Virus record (IMG/VR): IMGVR_UViG_3300032047_000043
Span: 1 to 37,950 of that record
Origin: a virus
Direction: 5' to 3' (one strand)
Length of the DNA: 37,950 nt
A program made the translations under genes and the position numbers. Shown here one piece after another: positions 16,701 to 24,947 of this stretch (positions within the stretch are counted from its first letter, which is position 1; every line of letters begins with the position of its first letter). Under the pieces are notes generated by a model that was not told where the DNA came from, did not search any database, and saw only the letters and a program-made list of their open reading frames with translations.

Positions 16701-18482
16701 GCTTATTAAATCGTCTTCTAAAAATTCTGTAAACTTAGCTTCGTTTTTTATATCTGTAAATTTACGTTTAGAAGAAAAGAAATGTCCTGCTGTGCCACCA
16801 TCTAATTGATTTTTAATATCTAGCATTTCGTCTACGATTCTTTGTGCCTCTATTAAACTATCAGCTTCGCCTTCTTCAACTAACAAACGCTCGAACTCAT
16901 CTCTGTTGTTTTTAATAGCTTTACCGTTCCACATACGAGGAATGTAGTTTTCTACTCTTTCAGCTATTACGCCTGCTTCATGCAACTCTTCGCCTATTTG
17001 CTTAAACATGTTCTGTATGTTTTTAGCTGCTGTATTTATAGTCATGTCTGGAGACATTTGACCACGAATAGCTCTATTTAACGCACCACTAACGCTGTCT
17101 TCAATTGAGCCGTTTACAGAATCTAAACCAACAGGAGCTAAAGCTTCTCTATACCTTTCTCTAAAAATACCAGTATATCTTCGAGCTACTTCAGCAAAGT
17201 CCATGCCCACTACTTCGTCTTGTTTTTGGGTAGCTTTTATGCCAAAGTCAAAAGACAAACGCTGTCTTAAAGTTTCAGCAGTCTTTGAGTAAGGTACGTA
17301 GCTTGTAAGAATACCTGAAGATTTGCCACCAAACATTGTGCCAACTAGCTCTGTAGAAATTTTCCACAGATTAAAAGCTATGTTATTTTTTATAACTTCT
17401 CCAGTTGCACCAGACTTTAATTCGCCTAGTACAACTTCGTCTAGTTGATCTCGTGTAGCTTGACCGCCACCAACATCAGCTACAAAGTCGTCTAAGATTT
17501 CATCAAAGTCTCCTAACTCTATATCATCAAGATCTACTTCTCTTGCAAATCTGTTGCCTGCCAGAAGTCTATCTACTTCATCAATTACCGTACTGCCAGA
17601 AGAAGGAATCCACTCTCCTTCTATTCCTTCGTCAAAAAGTTCTAAGCCTTTAGATTGAGACAAAGGAACACTATTGTCATCAGTTGCTCGCTCTGCTCGT
17701 CTTGTTGCCGCCTTGCTAATTACTTTAGACAAGCCCCAGTTAATTCCTCCGCCTAGAACAGTACCAAGACCAGTAGACAAAACATTTTGACCATAGCTAA
17801 ACTCATCTTGATTATCTAAGTTCATGTTTAAATTTTGAGCGCTTATGTCAGCAGCACTGCTAAACGTACCGCCATAAGCCGCACCAAACTTAAATGGGTT
17901 ATTACTAGCTGCTGTAGCTCCTTTCTGTAAAGCGCTATGAAGAGCTTTCCTGACCGTTGCATTTGCAGCAGTAGGAGCAGTTCCGCCTGAATAAATAGCA
18001 GCAGCAATCATTGGTATAGTTTCAAAGTTAGCTATAAGATCTATGCCATAGTCTTTTACAAAACCTGCCCACTCATCAAAACCTTGAATGTCTGCGCCTT
18101 CCCATTTTTCTCGAAGTCTGTTATATGCTTCTTTAATTTCTGGAGTTGCGTCTTTCATGTCCATAGCTCTGTTTGCAAGCGTAGAAATTCTAAACTCGTC
18201 TCTCATAGCTTCAGAAGGTCTGTCATTAAACATGCTTGCAGGATCAAGCAGACCACTCATAAAAGTTCGGTTGCTTCCAAAGTAATCTGTTACAGTTTCA
18301 AAGTCTTTAAGAACTTCAGGATCTTGATCAAAAGCAGTAACGTCTCTTGGTTGTTTTAATAACCGTTGAATATTGTTTGCTTCTTCTTGTGTTCGTATTA
18401 AAGTATCTTCAGGAGTAATTTCTCCTCCTGCTCCTCTTTGAGCATATAAATCTAATGTTCTTTGAGCTAAAGAATCAACCAT
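10779..18482 (-). CDS. Giant multidomain virion/ejection protein of the phage polyvalent type (~2567 aa)
   Basis: Largest gene in the window. Numbering is from ATG 18482, chosen because GGAG lies 9 nt before it; ATG 18497 has no ribosome site. Parts in order: Ala/Gly-rich hydrophobic segments at ~140-250; an ejection-type region at ~780-1060 (LNLLDQWTKFVQ, LLGYPAAFTNTVLKGAAKS), resembling large-polyvalent-associated modules; an ADP-ribosyltransferase-like segment at ~1350-1590 (FRGV with R1352, GYLNIKNPLF, GLGFDGIKY, YIAFDPQQFK); an MDIHNN module at ~1615-1690; LysM at 1729-1773 (YTVEAGDTLTSIA, nt 13164-13298); a C-terminal module with IIAHIRV, LIEEIQSDYHKQGGKHGY (~2275) and ALTTGKSQAARYS (~2473). 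Joints such as MFSKGG, MYSEGG, GYSEGG and MFYEGG recur. It probably enters the host with DNA and breaches or modifies host targets. The polyvalent call is good; enzymatic activity is inferred. Confidence 0.85.
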   Translation of the reverse strand: MVDSLAQRTLDLYAQRGAGGEITPEDTLIRTQEEANNIQRLLKQPRDVTAFDQDPEVLKDFETVTDYFGSNRTFMSGLLDPASMFNDRPSEAMRDEFRISTLANRAMDMKDATPEIKEAYNRLREKWEGADIQGFDEWAGFVKDYGIDLIANFETIPMIAAAIYSGGTAPTAANATVRKALHSALQKGATAASNNPFKFGAAYGGTFSSAADISAQNLNMNLDNQDEFSYGQNVLSTGLGTVLGGGINWGLSKVISKAATRRAERATDDNSVPLSQSKGLELFDEGIEGEWIPSSGSTVIDEVDRLLAGNRFAREVDLDDIELGDFDEILDDFVADVGGGQATRDQLDEVVLGELKSGATGEVIKNNIAFNLWKISTELVGTMFGGKSSGILTSYVPYSKTAETLRQRLSFDFGIKATQKQDEVVGMDFAEVARRYTGIFRERYREALAPVGLDSVNGSIEDSVSGALNRAIRGQMSPDMTINTAAKNIQNMFKQIGEELHEAGVIAERVENYIPRMWNGKAIKNNRDEFERLLVEEGEADSLIEAQRIVDEMLDIKNQLDGGTAGHFFSSKRKFTDIKNEAKFTEFLEDDLISVIETYNFQAGKSLAKVKVFKARNEDEFKAQWLNPIVAEMQKAGRTLSPADRARIVNLYRLTTGENVERFGNSLQTGVDGYQLATRLAMLPLATVGSVTEILINLGKGGVLNTAKGFKEASEVAYKTITNDLHSELKNRHGLTTNEVWRELQSFGKAMDQSVGQIGNRLAGDDLIHEGMQEVSNKFFRLNLLDQWTKFVQISSYATGKNLIEDNLKAIAAHGSKARTGKIDSMIGELNELGIDYKAGVNWINSGAKKSDDYYKEFTRGASRYVDGVILQPTAMSNLKPTLYSNPKTTILFQLLGYPAAFTNTVLKGAAKSVMKDPKRNGAKVMGAALSMTAAARFMNWVRSRGESEAWHIDESEKNLRAIARWGGNGLFLDTFSRSKKEALYGQNPAGYLTMPFGPFAGEMLDIARGRPAEVLGNKVPLVGLGTTLFGQDAMRKYRKTLKSIDKGISDKYVPDFEYNVGKEMFSKGGEVEIARAASEPDERMNKVTGVPYNVEAGTAFMDELDEGRTQRFGFNIGGKVAQKLSSKLAEEINVHTEGLFNSKAINNVAEDINETVTLGGNLKGIQDAPVTTDDFDTLSLQSMFTDEYDFDEYVDVVTKSVLEGNVSSNELLTELAEEIDPNYEMFGAINASLENLKVKKDNLLRPEFKDLDLGEEEELIEPLTKFVSKHINKMYSDTLTKEGAEKAAKQHIANLMVKADANDEMAEFIKETAEITPIDRGSDAAVAINKNLNISKDEFIADSEVTVPVFRGVSSFNNHNYDIAYAFPREMGVHYGNQGQANYQALKEINFDSAVDNFALAATGRQKVSKKEMFDMFKEEVEKNKNLTNQGFEENVPPVTILKGYLNIKNPLFINSDMGSWSVDNLLTKDYDLVENALEEELGRELSSIEIDLIDEMSFRAVALESKFILEASEDANSKGTNKVQNEIAMLLDHARLTKDFQSFLKGLGFDGIKYKNQVEPPFQGEEFYSYIAFDPQQFKNVSAAKFDLNDPRDMYSEGGSVIARKLGIPDEALSWARSQRDRFPKSESYDGIGDAAAHLALGFITKNAKYPKAALFAANAREFVTLDHVGGKMDIHNNKLGSQIQARDFKQAEQVIDKLIADRKAVFMTPSESKARRGYSEGGQASYTVEAGDTLTSIAKNADTTIEAIMGLNDIKDANLIYVDQKIVLPKEKAFEENKVVSSLASMREKQGRNNKAGKALNRLRKLRQDSGISSDTLRALRNLKERLVPKNKEPEEKSFIASIRQAANNQVVKNFADFFNPFQKDKTEADYNPSVIEALRFAAKNALSKGKFNIDYGDYNLQESNVRGQVAYPEQRERDNLQARMIRGDITPTEEAAFSVGGAQLAVEDGKVYVTDVYNFNNIGERISTALPDNYTKLRTLMGKIKIPTNDYKSKIYVGELDELQDNDRSKVNIGGKIAAKLAPRMAEGFYSPLEKASLNLTREKGTGNSFLQDLKKGDKGRVTDEELVFTGVQKELKGLPSTTKEEVQQIVSNNKIELNTLRGKKGLTLEEQGFDELSFNEAVDDHGLYAFDTEFIQSVLSPEVLRKINSGEIGFDDGKYVEPLRKMYLNKMARVAKKDIGEKSKGKYTFAAEFSDYTLAAKAGYEPSNYRVIALRTPKNTGNPMLDNISHAEHEHFGAVLEYTNESIDNIIAHIRVTDGLSGDNFDKTTMLIEEIQSDYHKQGGKHGYTKIDKPLPYNKEEKEKIFMTESMKFYDGYLKEVKKYYDDLEELDEQAEEFSDYGSSIINNLLEEGVPAKEIKIFSDKFMENKIKELNLEQRLNKAISDKRSNRLIRMLNSKIAELNVDFIKELGEETSAKVRDIYKKYSLYDSTFETNDAVADAPFKNSWPRLTLSKALIEAVEHGNKRIALTTGKSQAARYSDEMGNQQTGLGEKYDTKFLKQFKKLGSKYNSKVNVEEVGVAIDGNEVLATEPMYVMDITPEMENAVRQGLRMFYEGGLIDA
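10795..10802 (-). promoter_or_regulatory. Ribosome-binding site of the endolysin gene inside the giant gene
   Basis: GAAGGAGG on the - strand, 8 nt before the endolysin ATG (10786). The same bases encode the Glu-Gly-Gly of the giant protein's C-terminal YEGGLIDA. It fixes the endolysin start at 10786 rather than the adjacent TTG. Confidence 0.75.
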
Positions 18483-20472
18483 TGAATTTTTCTCCATAAA
18501 TATTAGATAAGAAAGCGTCTTTGTCTTCGCTTCTTCTATAAAGCAACTGATCAGTAGGACTTAGTTCTCTGATAGCTTTAGCTTTTAATAATTTATTACC
18601 AATCCAATCATAAGCTTTTTGATGAACAAGCTCTCTGTTTCTACGTTTATTTAAATAAACATCGCCACCAGTTGCTCTAATTAATGTTTGTTGCTGTTCT
18701 GGAGTTGCTTTAATAGCAGCTTGGTAATCTCTACTTGCTCCAAAATGTTTCTGGAACCAATGTTTAGCTTCGTCTTGAGAGTACTGAACTACTTCATCAA
18801 CCGAGCCTTTTTCTGAAGTACTTGCAGATTCTTCAGCTTGATTAATTTGATTAACTCGCTCTCCTTTAAATTGTTCTACTATTTCTGCATACATAGGCAA
18901 ACCTCTAAATCTAGCCTGACCTAAGAAACCTCCTTTGCCTCCGTCTTCTACGTCACCAATAAAAGCAGCTACTTGTTTTAGGGACATTCTTTTTGGTGAC
19001 TCACTAAGTAACGAAGTCATAAGGCCATCGTTTGCTCCTTCTGACGAGTCATTTACTCGAACACCCTCAGCCCATTTTCCGCTTTGATCTATATCATAAA
19101 CTGCTGCGGCTGCAAGCTGACTGTTCCATTTTAAATCAGGCATCAAGCTCATGCTCATGTCTATTTCATCTCTTGAACCAAGAAAACCACCTTGCTCTCC
19201 AATAAACTCATAGTTTAAAGTGTGCATTTTAACAGCTATTTGCATTGCTGCTAGGCTGCCTACGTTATAAGTATTTTGAAGTTTCTTAGCTGTCTTAGTA
19301 ATAGGCCAAAACATTCTGCGTTCAACAAATTCTGTACGTTCTTTTTTTACTGTTGGATCTGAAGCATCTCCTATTAAAGCATTCATAGCTCTTCCCCAAG
19401 CTTCTCTTTCGCTATCGTTTTGGTTTATAAATTGATTAATTTGAGGCTGTATAGCTCTAACTTTATTTAACTCTACTACTGCCGCTTCTTTTAAAACGTC
19501 AACGCTTTCACCATTCTGACTTGTAAAAGGTTTGCCTGTGCCTACTTCAACCCAACCAACAGAAACGCCATTAATTGTTTTTTCTTGAATAGATACTTGT
19601 CTTTGTTCTCCATAGTCATTTATTGTATAAATATTAGTAGGCTTACCTAGCGTTGGAGTAGCTTTAGATATGTTAATTCCTGCGTCTTTAAGGTCTTGAA
19701 GAAGATCATGGGTAGCAAGAATATTATTTTTTGACTGTCGATAAACATTATAAAAAGCTTCTTTACTACTTCTTTCAGCCGCAGTAACTGTGCCATCGCC
19801 ATCAAAATCTAATTCGTCATCTACAATATCTAACATGCCCATTGATCTTGCTGTTTGATAACCAATGTCTTCGCCTTTACTAAACAAACCAGCAGCTTTT
19901 TGTTTCAAAGCGCCTAGCATAGTTGTAGGCTGAAGATCAGCTATTTCTTTTTTATATTCTGCAAAGTTTACGTCTCCTGCAACTAGCCTATCGTAAACAC
20001 CTCTTTGTTTTTCATGAGCATCGTAGAGCGAAGTACCATACTTCATAGCTAAAGCTGCCGTAGCGGCTTGCTTTTCAGCTTCATTATATCCTACGCCATA
20101 CTCAGTATTAATTAATTTCTGCACTGTAGGCAAAGCTTGCTCAGCAAAGTAATCTTGAGAAGTGCCACCATAAGTTTTTATTTGCGCTTCTGTATTTGCA
20201 TAGTCTTGAGCAAAAGCATTAGCATTTTTAATGCTTGCTGTTTTTGCAAGTTGATCTTCAGTAGTTAAGAAATCTTTTGTTTTGTTAGCTACAATGTTAT
20301 TACCTATATCAACTAAAAAACCAACGCCATAATTAAGCAGTTTAGCTTGACGCTCTTTTCGTTTCGCAGTTCTTTCAGCATCTCTTTGATCTTTTTTATA
20401 TTGCTCATACTGTTGATCTTTGCGTTCACGAACATTAGCTAATAACGACTGACCTACATCTTGAATAGACAT
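18475..20472 (-). CDS. Putative internal/ejection virion protein with an EF-hand loop (665 aa)
   Basis: 665-aa protein with a charged, coiled-coil N-terminus (about residues 10-45, RERKDQQYEQYKKDQRDAER). A short hydrophobic stretch (YGVGFLVDIGNNIV) follows, then a helical body. Residues 222-233 (DFDGDGTVTAAE) form a canonical EF-hand Ca2+ loop with ligands at positions 1, 3, 5 and 12 and Gly at 6. It is placed between other large virion genes and ends overlapping the giant gene ATG by 8 nt (ATGGTTGA). In T7-like phages this position holds internal core proteins that are ejected into the cell, so a similar role is inferred. No named family is recognised. AAGGA upstream supports ATG 20472. Confidence 0.7.
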   Translation of the reverse strand: MSIQDVGQSLLANVRERKDQQYEQYKKDQRDAERTAKRKERQAKLLNYGVGFLVDIGNNIVANKTKDFLTTEDQLAKTASIKNANAFAQDYANTEAQIKTYGGTSQDYFAEQALPTVQKLINTEYGVGYNEAEKQAATAALAMKYGTSLYDAHEKQRGVYDRLVAGDVNFAEYKKEIADLQPTTMLGALKQKAAGLFSKGEDIGYQTARSMGMLDIVDDELDFDGDGTVTAAERSSKEAFYNVYRQSKNNILATHDLLQDLKDAGINISKATPTLGKPTNIYTINDYGEQRQVSIQEKTINGVSVGWVEVGTGKPFTSQNGESVDVLKEAAVVELNKVRAIQPQINQFINQNDSEREAWGRAMNALIGDASDPTVKKERTEFVERRMFWPITKTAKKLQNTYNVGSLAAMQIAVKMHTLNYEFIGEQGGFLGSRDEIDMSMSLMPDLKWNSQLAAAAVYDIDQSGKWAEGVRVNDSSEGANDGLMTSLLSESPKRMSLKQVAAFIGDVEDGGKGGFLGQARFRGLPMYAEIVEQFKGERVNQINQAEESASTSEKGSVDEVVQYSQDEAKHWFQKHFGASRDYQAAIKATPEQQQTLIRATGGDVYLNKRRNRELVHQKAYDWIGNKLLKAKAIRELSPTDQLLYRRSEDKDAFLSNIYGEKFNG

Positions 20473-20486
20473 ATTATATATTTCCT

Positions 20487-21173
20487 TTATTCTGGTTTAG
20501 ACATTAAACTTTCTTGAGGCTCTGCTGGCCGTTCCGCTTCAGGCATAGGCTCATCAGATGTGCTTGGGCGTTCTTCTCCAGAAGCGCCTGTGTTCATTTC
20601 ATCTACTTCAAAACCTGAACGCTTTGGAATAGATTCTAAATCTGCTTGCATCTTTGCAGACAAAATACCTTCTGGTACTCGACTAGACTCTGCGCTACGT
20701 CTAAGATCTGCAAGTTGCTCCTCTTCAATAGCAACTCCCATCATTTCTTCTTCAGCTTCTTCATCGTCTTGTTCGCCTTCATAGATAACTAAAGGTATTC
20801 CTTGACGTTCTGCAAGGGCAATAAGCATATAAGAAACAGGCTCTAACAAAAGTAACATCATGTCAGGATTCCATTTACCGTCTCTTACGCCTACAAACAA
20901 CATGCCTTTAGCTAAACTAAGCACAGGAACTTCAGAGCCTAAAAGCTGCATAGCTTTTGTGTATTTTTCAGGTTGTATTAATGTAGACCACACATATTCT
21001 AAAGCAGGTTTGAGAGCCGTAAAAAACGGAGGCTTTTCGTCAGGCCGAGGACTTGCTGGATCTGTTAATAAAGACTGTCCAGCAATAGGCCCATCTATCA
21101 TTGCTTGCTTTGAATAAGTCTCGTAATCTAATTCTTCTTGTGCTTGTTCTTTTTTAACTTCTTCATCAACCAT
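20487..21173 (-). CDS. Putative virion protein, acidic C-terminus (228 aa)
   Basis: 228-aa protein with a predicted folded, partly hydrophobic middle (PALEYVWSTLIQPEKYTKAM, PDMMLLLLEPVSYMLIALAE) and a long acidic, Pro/Ser-rich tail that is likely disordered (EEAEEEMM, PMPEAERPAEPQE). I chose ATG 21173, which begins 5 nt after the upstream stop; the longer reading from TTG 21188 would overlap that gene. Its place among the ejection-protein genes suggests a virion or assembly role. The acidic tail could keep the basic neighbour (484 aa) soluble; this is speculative. No family recognised. Confidence 0.65.
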   Translation of the reverse strand: MVDEEVKKEQAQEELDYETYSKQAMIDGPIAGQSLLTDPASPRPDEKPPFFTALKPALEYVWSTLIQPEKYTKAMQLLGSEVPVLSLAKGMLFVGVRDGKWNPDMMLLLLEPVSYMLIALAERQGIPLVIYEGEQDDEEAEEEMMGVAIEEEQLADLRRSAESSRVPEGILSAKMQADLESIPKRSGFEVDEMNTGASGEERPSTSDEPMPEAERPAEPQESLMSKPE

Positions 21174-21178
21174 TATTA

Positions 21179-22633
21179 TTAACCCCAACTACTTGCATTA
21201 AATTGAGAGCCTTGCCCTACTCTGTTTATATAAGAACTCCAACCAGTGTCTAATTGATAGGCTGTGTTTCCGTATTGTTGTCCACTATAAGCAAGAGACT
21301 CGTATTGATTAGTTGTGTCGGCATAGCCTGCACCTGTTTGCCCCAGAGTTGCTGTAGTGAATTCAGGTATGTAAGTTCTATAAACATTACTTACGCTGTT
21401 ATCAACAGGAGTCCTAAAGCCTTCTCCATGTTCAGCAACTAAAGCCATTTCTTGCGCTCGTGTTGTTCCATAAACTTGAACCGCTTTACCTATTGCATCT
21501 CCACCTAACTCAACGCCTTTATCAATTACAGCTTCAGGATCTGTAATAAAGTCAATGCCCTCACTAATCTTTTCACCTATAGCAGCTTTAGAGTCTTTAT
21601 ATAGATTACTAGCTCCTGTTTTAAATTTGTCTAATAAACTCGGAGTTTCTACTGGAACTTTATTAAAGATTGCGTTTGGATCTACTACGCTCATTTCAGT
21701 AGAAAAAGCTCCATCTATAGGTGCTTTTGTAAAAGGATCATATACTGTGCTTTGATTTACTGCCGCAGACATGCTGCCTTCAGTTGGCACTTGAGCTAGT
21801 AATGAATCAGGATTAACAACTTGTTCATTTAACAATTCTACTGTACCGTCAGGCATTACATTTGTTAATCCTCCATCTACAGCAGTTTTATTAAATTCTA
21901 TGATTTGTTGGTCTGTCATTCCTATAGAAGAGTCTACTGTAGGAATAGTATCTCCATAAACTTGAGTAGCGTCTGGTGCTGTTGCGCCTTTAACAAAGTC
22001 TGCTTTGCTTTCTACTACTTGAATATTAGAAGCCTTTAAAGCAGCTTCAGCATTTATTTTTTCCATCCCGCCAAGAAGTTTTTTCTGATAAGCGTCTTCA
22101 CCTAAAGTTAAATTCTGAAATCGACTAACGTCTTTATTAGTAAAACTTCGACTAAAAGCACTGTCGCCTGAACCAAAGAAGTTTTCTGCGCCTCCAGTAT
22201 TAAAACCCATTTTCTTTCCAAGTGTCTTACCAAAGTTTCCAAGCGTGTCCATTACACCTTTTGTAACATTGCTAAATACATTACCAACCGTACTTATTGC
22301 TGTATGTGCAAACTTAGCTAAATGTCCAACCCCTTGAACAATAAAATTACTTGCGCCTATTGCAGCTTGACTAAAGGCTGAAAGACCTTTCATTAAAGCT
22401 CCGCCAATTCCAGGAAGTATAAACATCATAGCTATTTGACCTACAACACCTATCTTGCCCATGAACTTTCCAAAAGATACAAAAGCTTTTTTAATCTTGC
22501 CGCCTACCCAACGCACAGCTTTGTCTAAGCCTGTAGCTTTGGCTACTTTTTTAATTACTTTGCCAACGCTTTTTAGACGTTTCTTTACAGACTTTTTAAA
22601 TTTTTTAAATTTAACTTTAAGTTTTAATCCCAT
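21179..22633 (-). CDS. Putative internal virion/membrane-active protein (484 aa)
   Basis: 484-aa protein with an extremely basic N-terminus (residues 1-50, MGLKLKVKFKKFKKSVKKRL at the start). An Ala/Gly-rich hydrophobic region follows (about 60-115, GQIAMMFILPGIGGALMKGL), then a polar C-terminal part ending in Tyr/Gln/Gly-rich repeats. Cationic amphipathic plus hydrophobic segments are typical of phage proteins that insert into or cross the host membrane during DNA ejection, the job of T7 gp14 in the inner-core set. AGGAG precedes ATG 22633 at good spacing. No sequence family is recognised, so the role is from composition and gene order. Confidence 0.68.
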   Translation of the reverse strand: MGLKLKVKFKKFKKSVKKRLKSVGKVIKKVAKATGLDKAVRWVGGKIKKAFVSFGKFMGKIGVVGQIAMMFILPGIGGALMKGLSAFSQAAIGASNFIVQGVGHLAKFAHTAISTVGNVFSNVTKGVMDTLGNFGKTLGKKMGFNTGGAENFFGSGDSAFSRSFTNKDVSRFQNLTLGEDAYQKKLLGGMEKINAEAALKASNIQVVESKADFVKGATAPDATQVYGDTIPTVDSSIGMTDQQIIEFNKTAVDGGLTNVMPDGTVELLNEQVVNPDSLLAQVPTEGSMSAAVNQSTVYDPFTKAPIDGAFSTEMSVVDPNAIFNKVPVETPSLLDKFKTGASNLYKDSKAAIGEKISEGIDFITDPEAVIDKGVELGGDAIGKAVQVYGTTRAQEMALVAEHGEGFRTPVDNSVSNVYRTYIPEFTTATLGQTGAGYADTTNQYESLAYSGQQYGNTAYQLDTGWSSYINRVGQGSQFNASSWG

Positions 22634-22646
22634 TTCTTTCTCCTAA

Positions 22647-24926
22647 TTAACTAAACAGGGTATCAATAAAATCAGCAGATGCCTTTTGATTTTTTGTTGT
22701 TGTAGCATTTGATTTAGCTCCCATAGCTGCTTCGTTGCCTATTGCAGTTGCGTACAGTTGAGCTATGCGTTGTTGTTCATTCTCGTAGTTTTGTCGTATA
22801 TAAGCCATGTTGTCTCTTATCTGTAACCATACTTGAGCCTGATCAAGAGCTGTTAAATTATATTCGTTTTGAACATTTTGCTGATTTGCAGAATTAAAAG
22901 CTGCGGTAGCGGCAGTGTTTGTATTCCTACGCCAAGCTATATCCGATTGCTGCACTGCTTGAGCATTAGTAGCATTAAATGTTTCACGTTGAAGTATATT
23001 AGACTCATAAAACTTTTGAGCGTCTTGTTGTAAATTTGCATTAAATTGATCTGCTTGTAATTTATTGCCTGCATCTATTGCATTCATTTTATTTATTTCG
23101 GCTGTATTAAACTGCTTCATTGCGTTATCTTGAGTAGCATTAAACTGATTAATGTTGTTTTTCATTGAAGCCATAAACTGATCTGTCTGCTGTTGGCTTG
23201 AAGCATTAAATTGCAAGGCAGCATTTTGAGCCGATTGATTTGCAAGCATAGTTTGTTGCCTTAACTCTCGACCTTGAATAAAAGCTTGTTGTTGATTTTG
23301 AAGATTAGTTATCTTCATTTGTTGTTCAAAGTCTTTTTCTTGCTTTCTAAATTGAACAGCAGCATCTAATTTCTGAGATGCTCGTGCTTGCAAGGCTTTA
23401 GCATTGTCTTGTGCTATAGGCATTGCGCTTTGAATAATAGCACTAAACAAAGCGTCTCGGCCTACAGTAGAAGCAGACATGCCTCTTGCAGCCATCATAG
23501 CATTTACTTTATCTACTGCTGGCTTTGCCCAAAGTGGAGTCTTGCCTTCTTCCATGCCTGCAAGCAAGCCGTCTAGTTGCGTAGACATAAGAGCTTCTTC
23601 TGGAAGGTCTGCTATATTTGCACGACTTTCAATGTCTGTGCCTTCCATTTTATCTAAAGCGCCTACAGGATCGTTTGCAATAGCGTCACTTAATTCACTG
23701 TCTACGCCATTTTCGTTTGCTAACTTAGAGCCTGCCTGAGCAGTAGTTTGTTTTTTAGTAACATCTATTGCATCTAAAACAGAAGCGGCAGTACCTTGCG
23801 GGACTTCTCCTAAAAGATTCTTTTTAAAATCTCTTATGTGTTGGTCTTGAGCTATTGCAAGTTTTCTACTCTCTTCTGCTAATGGGGCTTGAATGGCTTC
23901 CATTTCTTTTATAGCTTGTTTAAATTCAGAAGACTCAGGATCTACACCAGTGCTAACTAAATTATTAAGTTTCTTTGCAGCATCTTTGTAAGAGGGACTG
24001 TTTTGAAGTTCAGTGGCAAGCTTATTAAATCGTTGTACTTCAGGACTGTTTTGAAACTCGCCAGCCGCTTGGTTTCTTTCAGCAGGAGTCATTTGACCCA
24101 CTAAGTCTACTGCCATTACTGCTTGATATTGACCTGCTTTTAAAGGATCGCCCATACTTGCTGCTTGACTTGCTTTAAGTGCTGCCGCAGGCGATAAGTT
24201 TTCAGCCGTTACATTTTGCGCCCACAGCTCTGTGCTTTTAGGAGTCTCGCTTATTTGTTGAATGTCGTCTTCAGCAGTTACAAAAGGAGCAGACGCTTCA
24301 TCATCTTTTGAAATATCCGCAGCAAGACCTGTCTTCGCATCAGTTACCGTAGCTTTGTCTGCTTGCTTTTCAGTATGAATATCTACTGGAGCATACTTTG
24401 TATCATAGCCTAGCTTACGATCCTTTTGTCCTTTTTTTACTTCCTCTTCAGTTTTTAAAAGATTTTTATCTTCTTTGCCTGCTACATGCTCTTGATTACT
24501 TACTACGCCATCATTATTAAGATCATAACCCTTATTGACTAACCACTCATTATCTTTTTTCTGTCGTGCTAAAGCACTGTCTGTGCCTTGAAGAGCTATG
24601 TCGCCTTCTTCTAAGTTTCTATGTTCTTTTGAAGTAATGCCGTCTTTTCCTTCCCTTACATCAACGCCAGCAGCATTTGTTCTGTCCATGTTGTATTTTG
24701 TATCTTTTGTTCTTCCAAGAGCTGCCCTTGCTTTATTTTTTTCTGCTTCAGAAATCTCACCATCATTGTCAAAATCTGCATCGCTTTCTAAATATTCAAG
24801 TTCTTTGTCTACATGCGCTCTTTCCTTTGGATTATGAGGACTCCAAGTCCCATCCTCAAGTTTATTATGGCCGCCTCCATGAAACTTAGACCTTTTATTT
24901 TTTAAAGCATTTAAATATTTACTCAT
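22647..24926 (-). CDS. Putative virion protein with EF-hand loops and a Q/N-rich coiled-coil tail (759 aa)
   Basis: 759-aa protein. The N-terminal 150 residues carry two canonical EF-hand loops, residues 51-62 (DFDNDGEISEAE) and 135-146 (DLNNDGVVSNQE), with a degenerate loop between them near 89-101. The C-terminal third is a Gln/Asn-rich helical array with repeated QFNA or QFNAT steps (ALQFNASSQQ, NQFNATQDN, KQFNTAEI, DQFNANLQQ), likely a long coiled coil. QFNA-type tails occur in marine podovirus internal proteins, from memory. It leads the group of four likely ejection proteins. Ca2+ binding would be natural in seawater and could control folding or uncoating, but that is inference. Confidence 0.72.
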   Translation of the reverse strand: MSKYLNALKNKRSKFHGGGHNKLEDGTWSPHNPKERAHVDKELEYLESDADFDNDGEISEAEKNKARAALGRTKDTKYNMDRTNAAGVDVREGKDGITSKEHRNLEEGDIALQGTDSALARQKKDNEWLVNKGYDLNNDGVVSNQEHVAGKEDKNLLKTEEEVKKGQKDRKLGYDTKYAPVDIHTEKQADKATVTDAKTGLAADISKDDEASAPFVTAEDDIQQISETPKSTELWAQNVTAENLSPAAALKASQAASMGDPLKAGQYQAVMAVDLVGQMTPAERNQAAGEFQNSPEVQRFNKLATELQNSPSYKDAAKKLNNLVSTGVDPESSEFKQAIKEMEAIQAPLAEESRKLAIAQDQHIRDFKKNLLGEVPQGTAASVLDAIDVTKKQTTAQAGSKLANENGVDSELSDAIANDPVGALDKMEGTDIESRANIADLPEEALMSTQLDGLLAGMEEGKTPLWAKPAVDKVNAMMAARGMSASTVGRDALFSAIIQSAMPIAQDNAKALQARASQKLDAAVQFRKQEKDFEQQMKITNLQNQQQAFIQGRELRQQTMLANQSAQNAALQFNASSQQQTDQFMASMKNNINQFNATQDNAMKQFNTAEINKMNAIDAGNKLQADQFNANLQQDAQKFYESNILQRETFNATNAQAVQQSDIAWRRNTNTAATAAFNSANQQNVQNEYNLTALDQAQVWLQIRDNMAYIRQNYENEQQRIAQLYATAIGNEAAMGAKSNATTTKNQKASADFIDTLFS

Positions 24927-24947
24927 TAGTTTAGTTCCTTTATTCTT

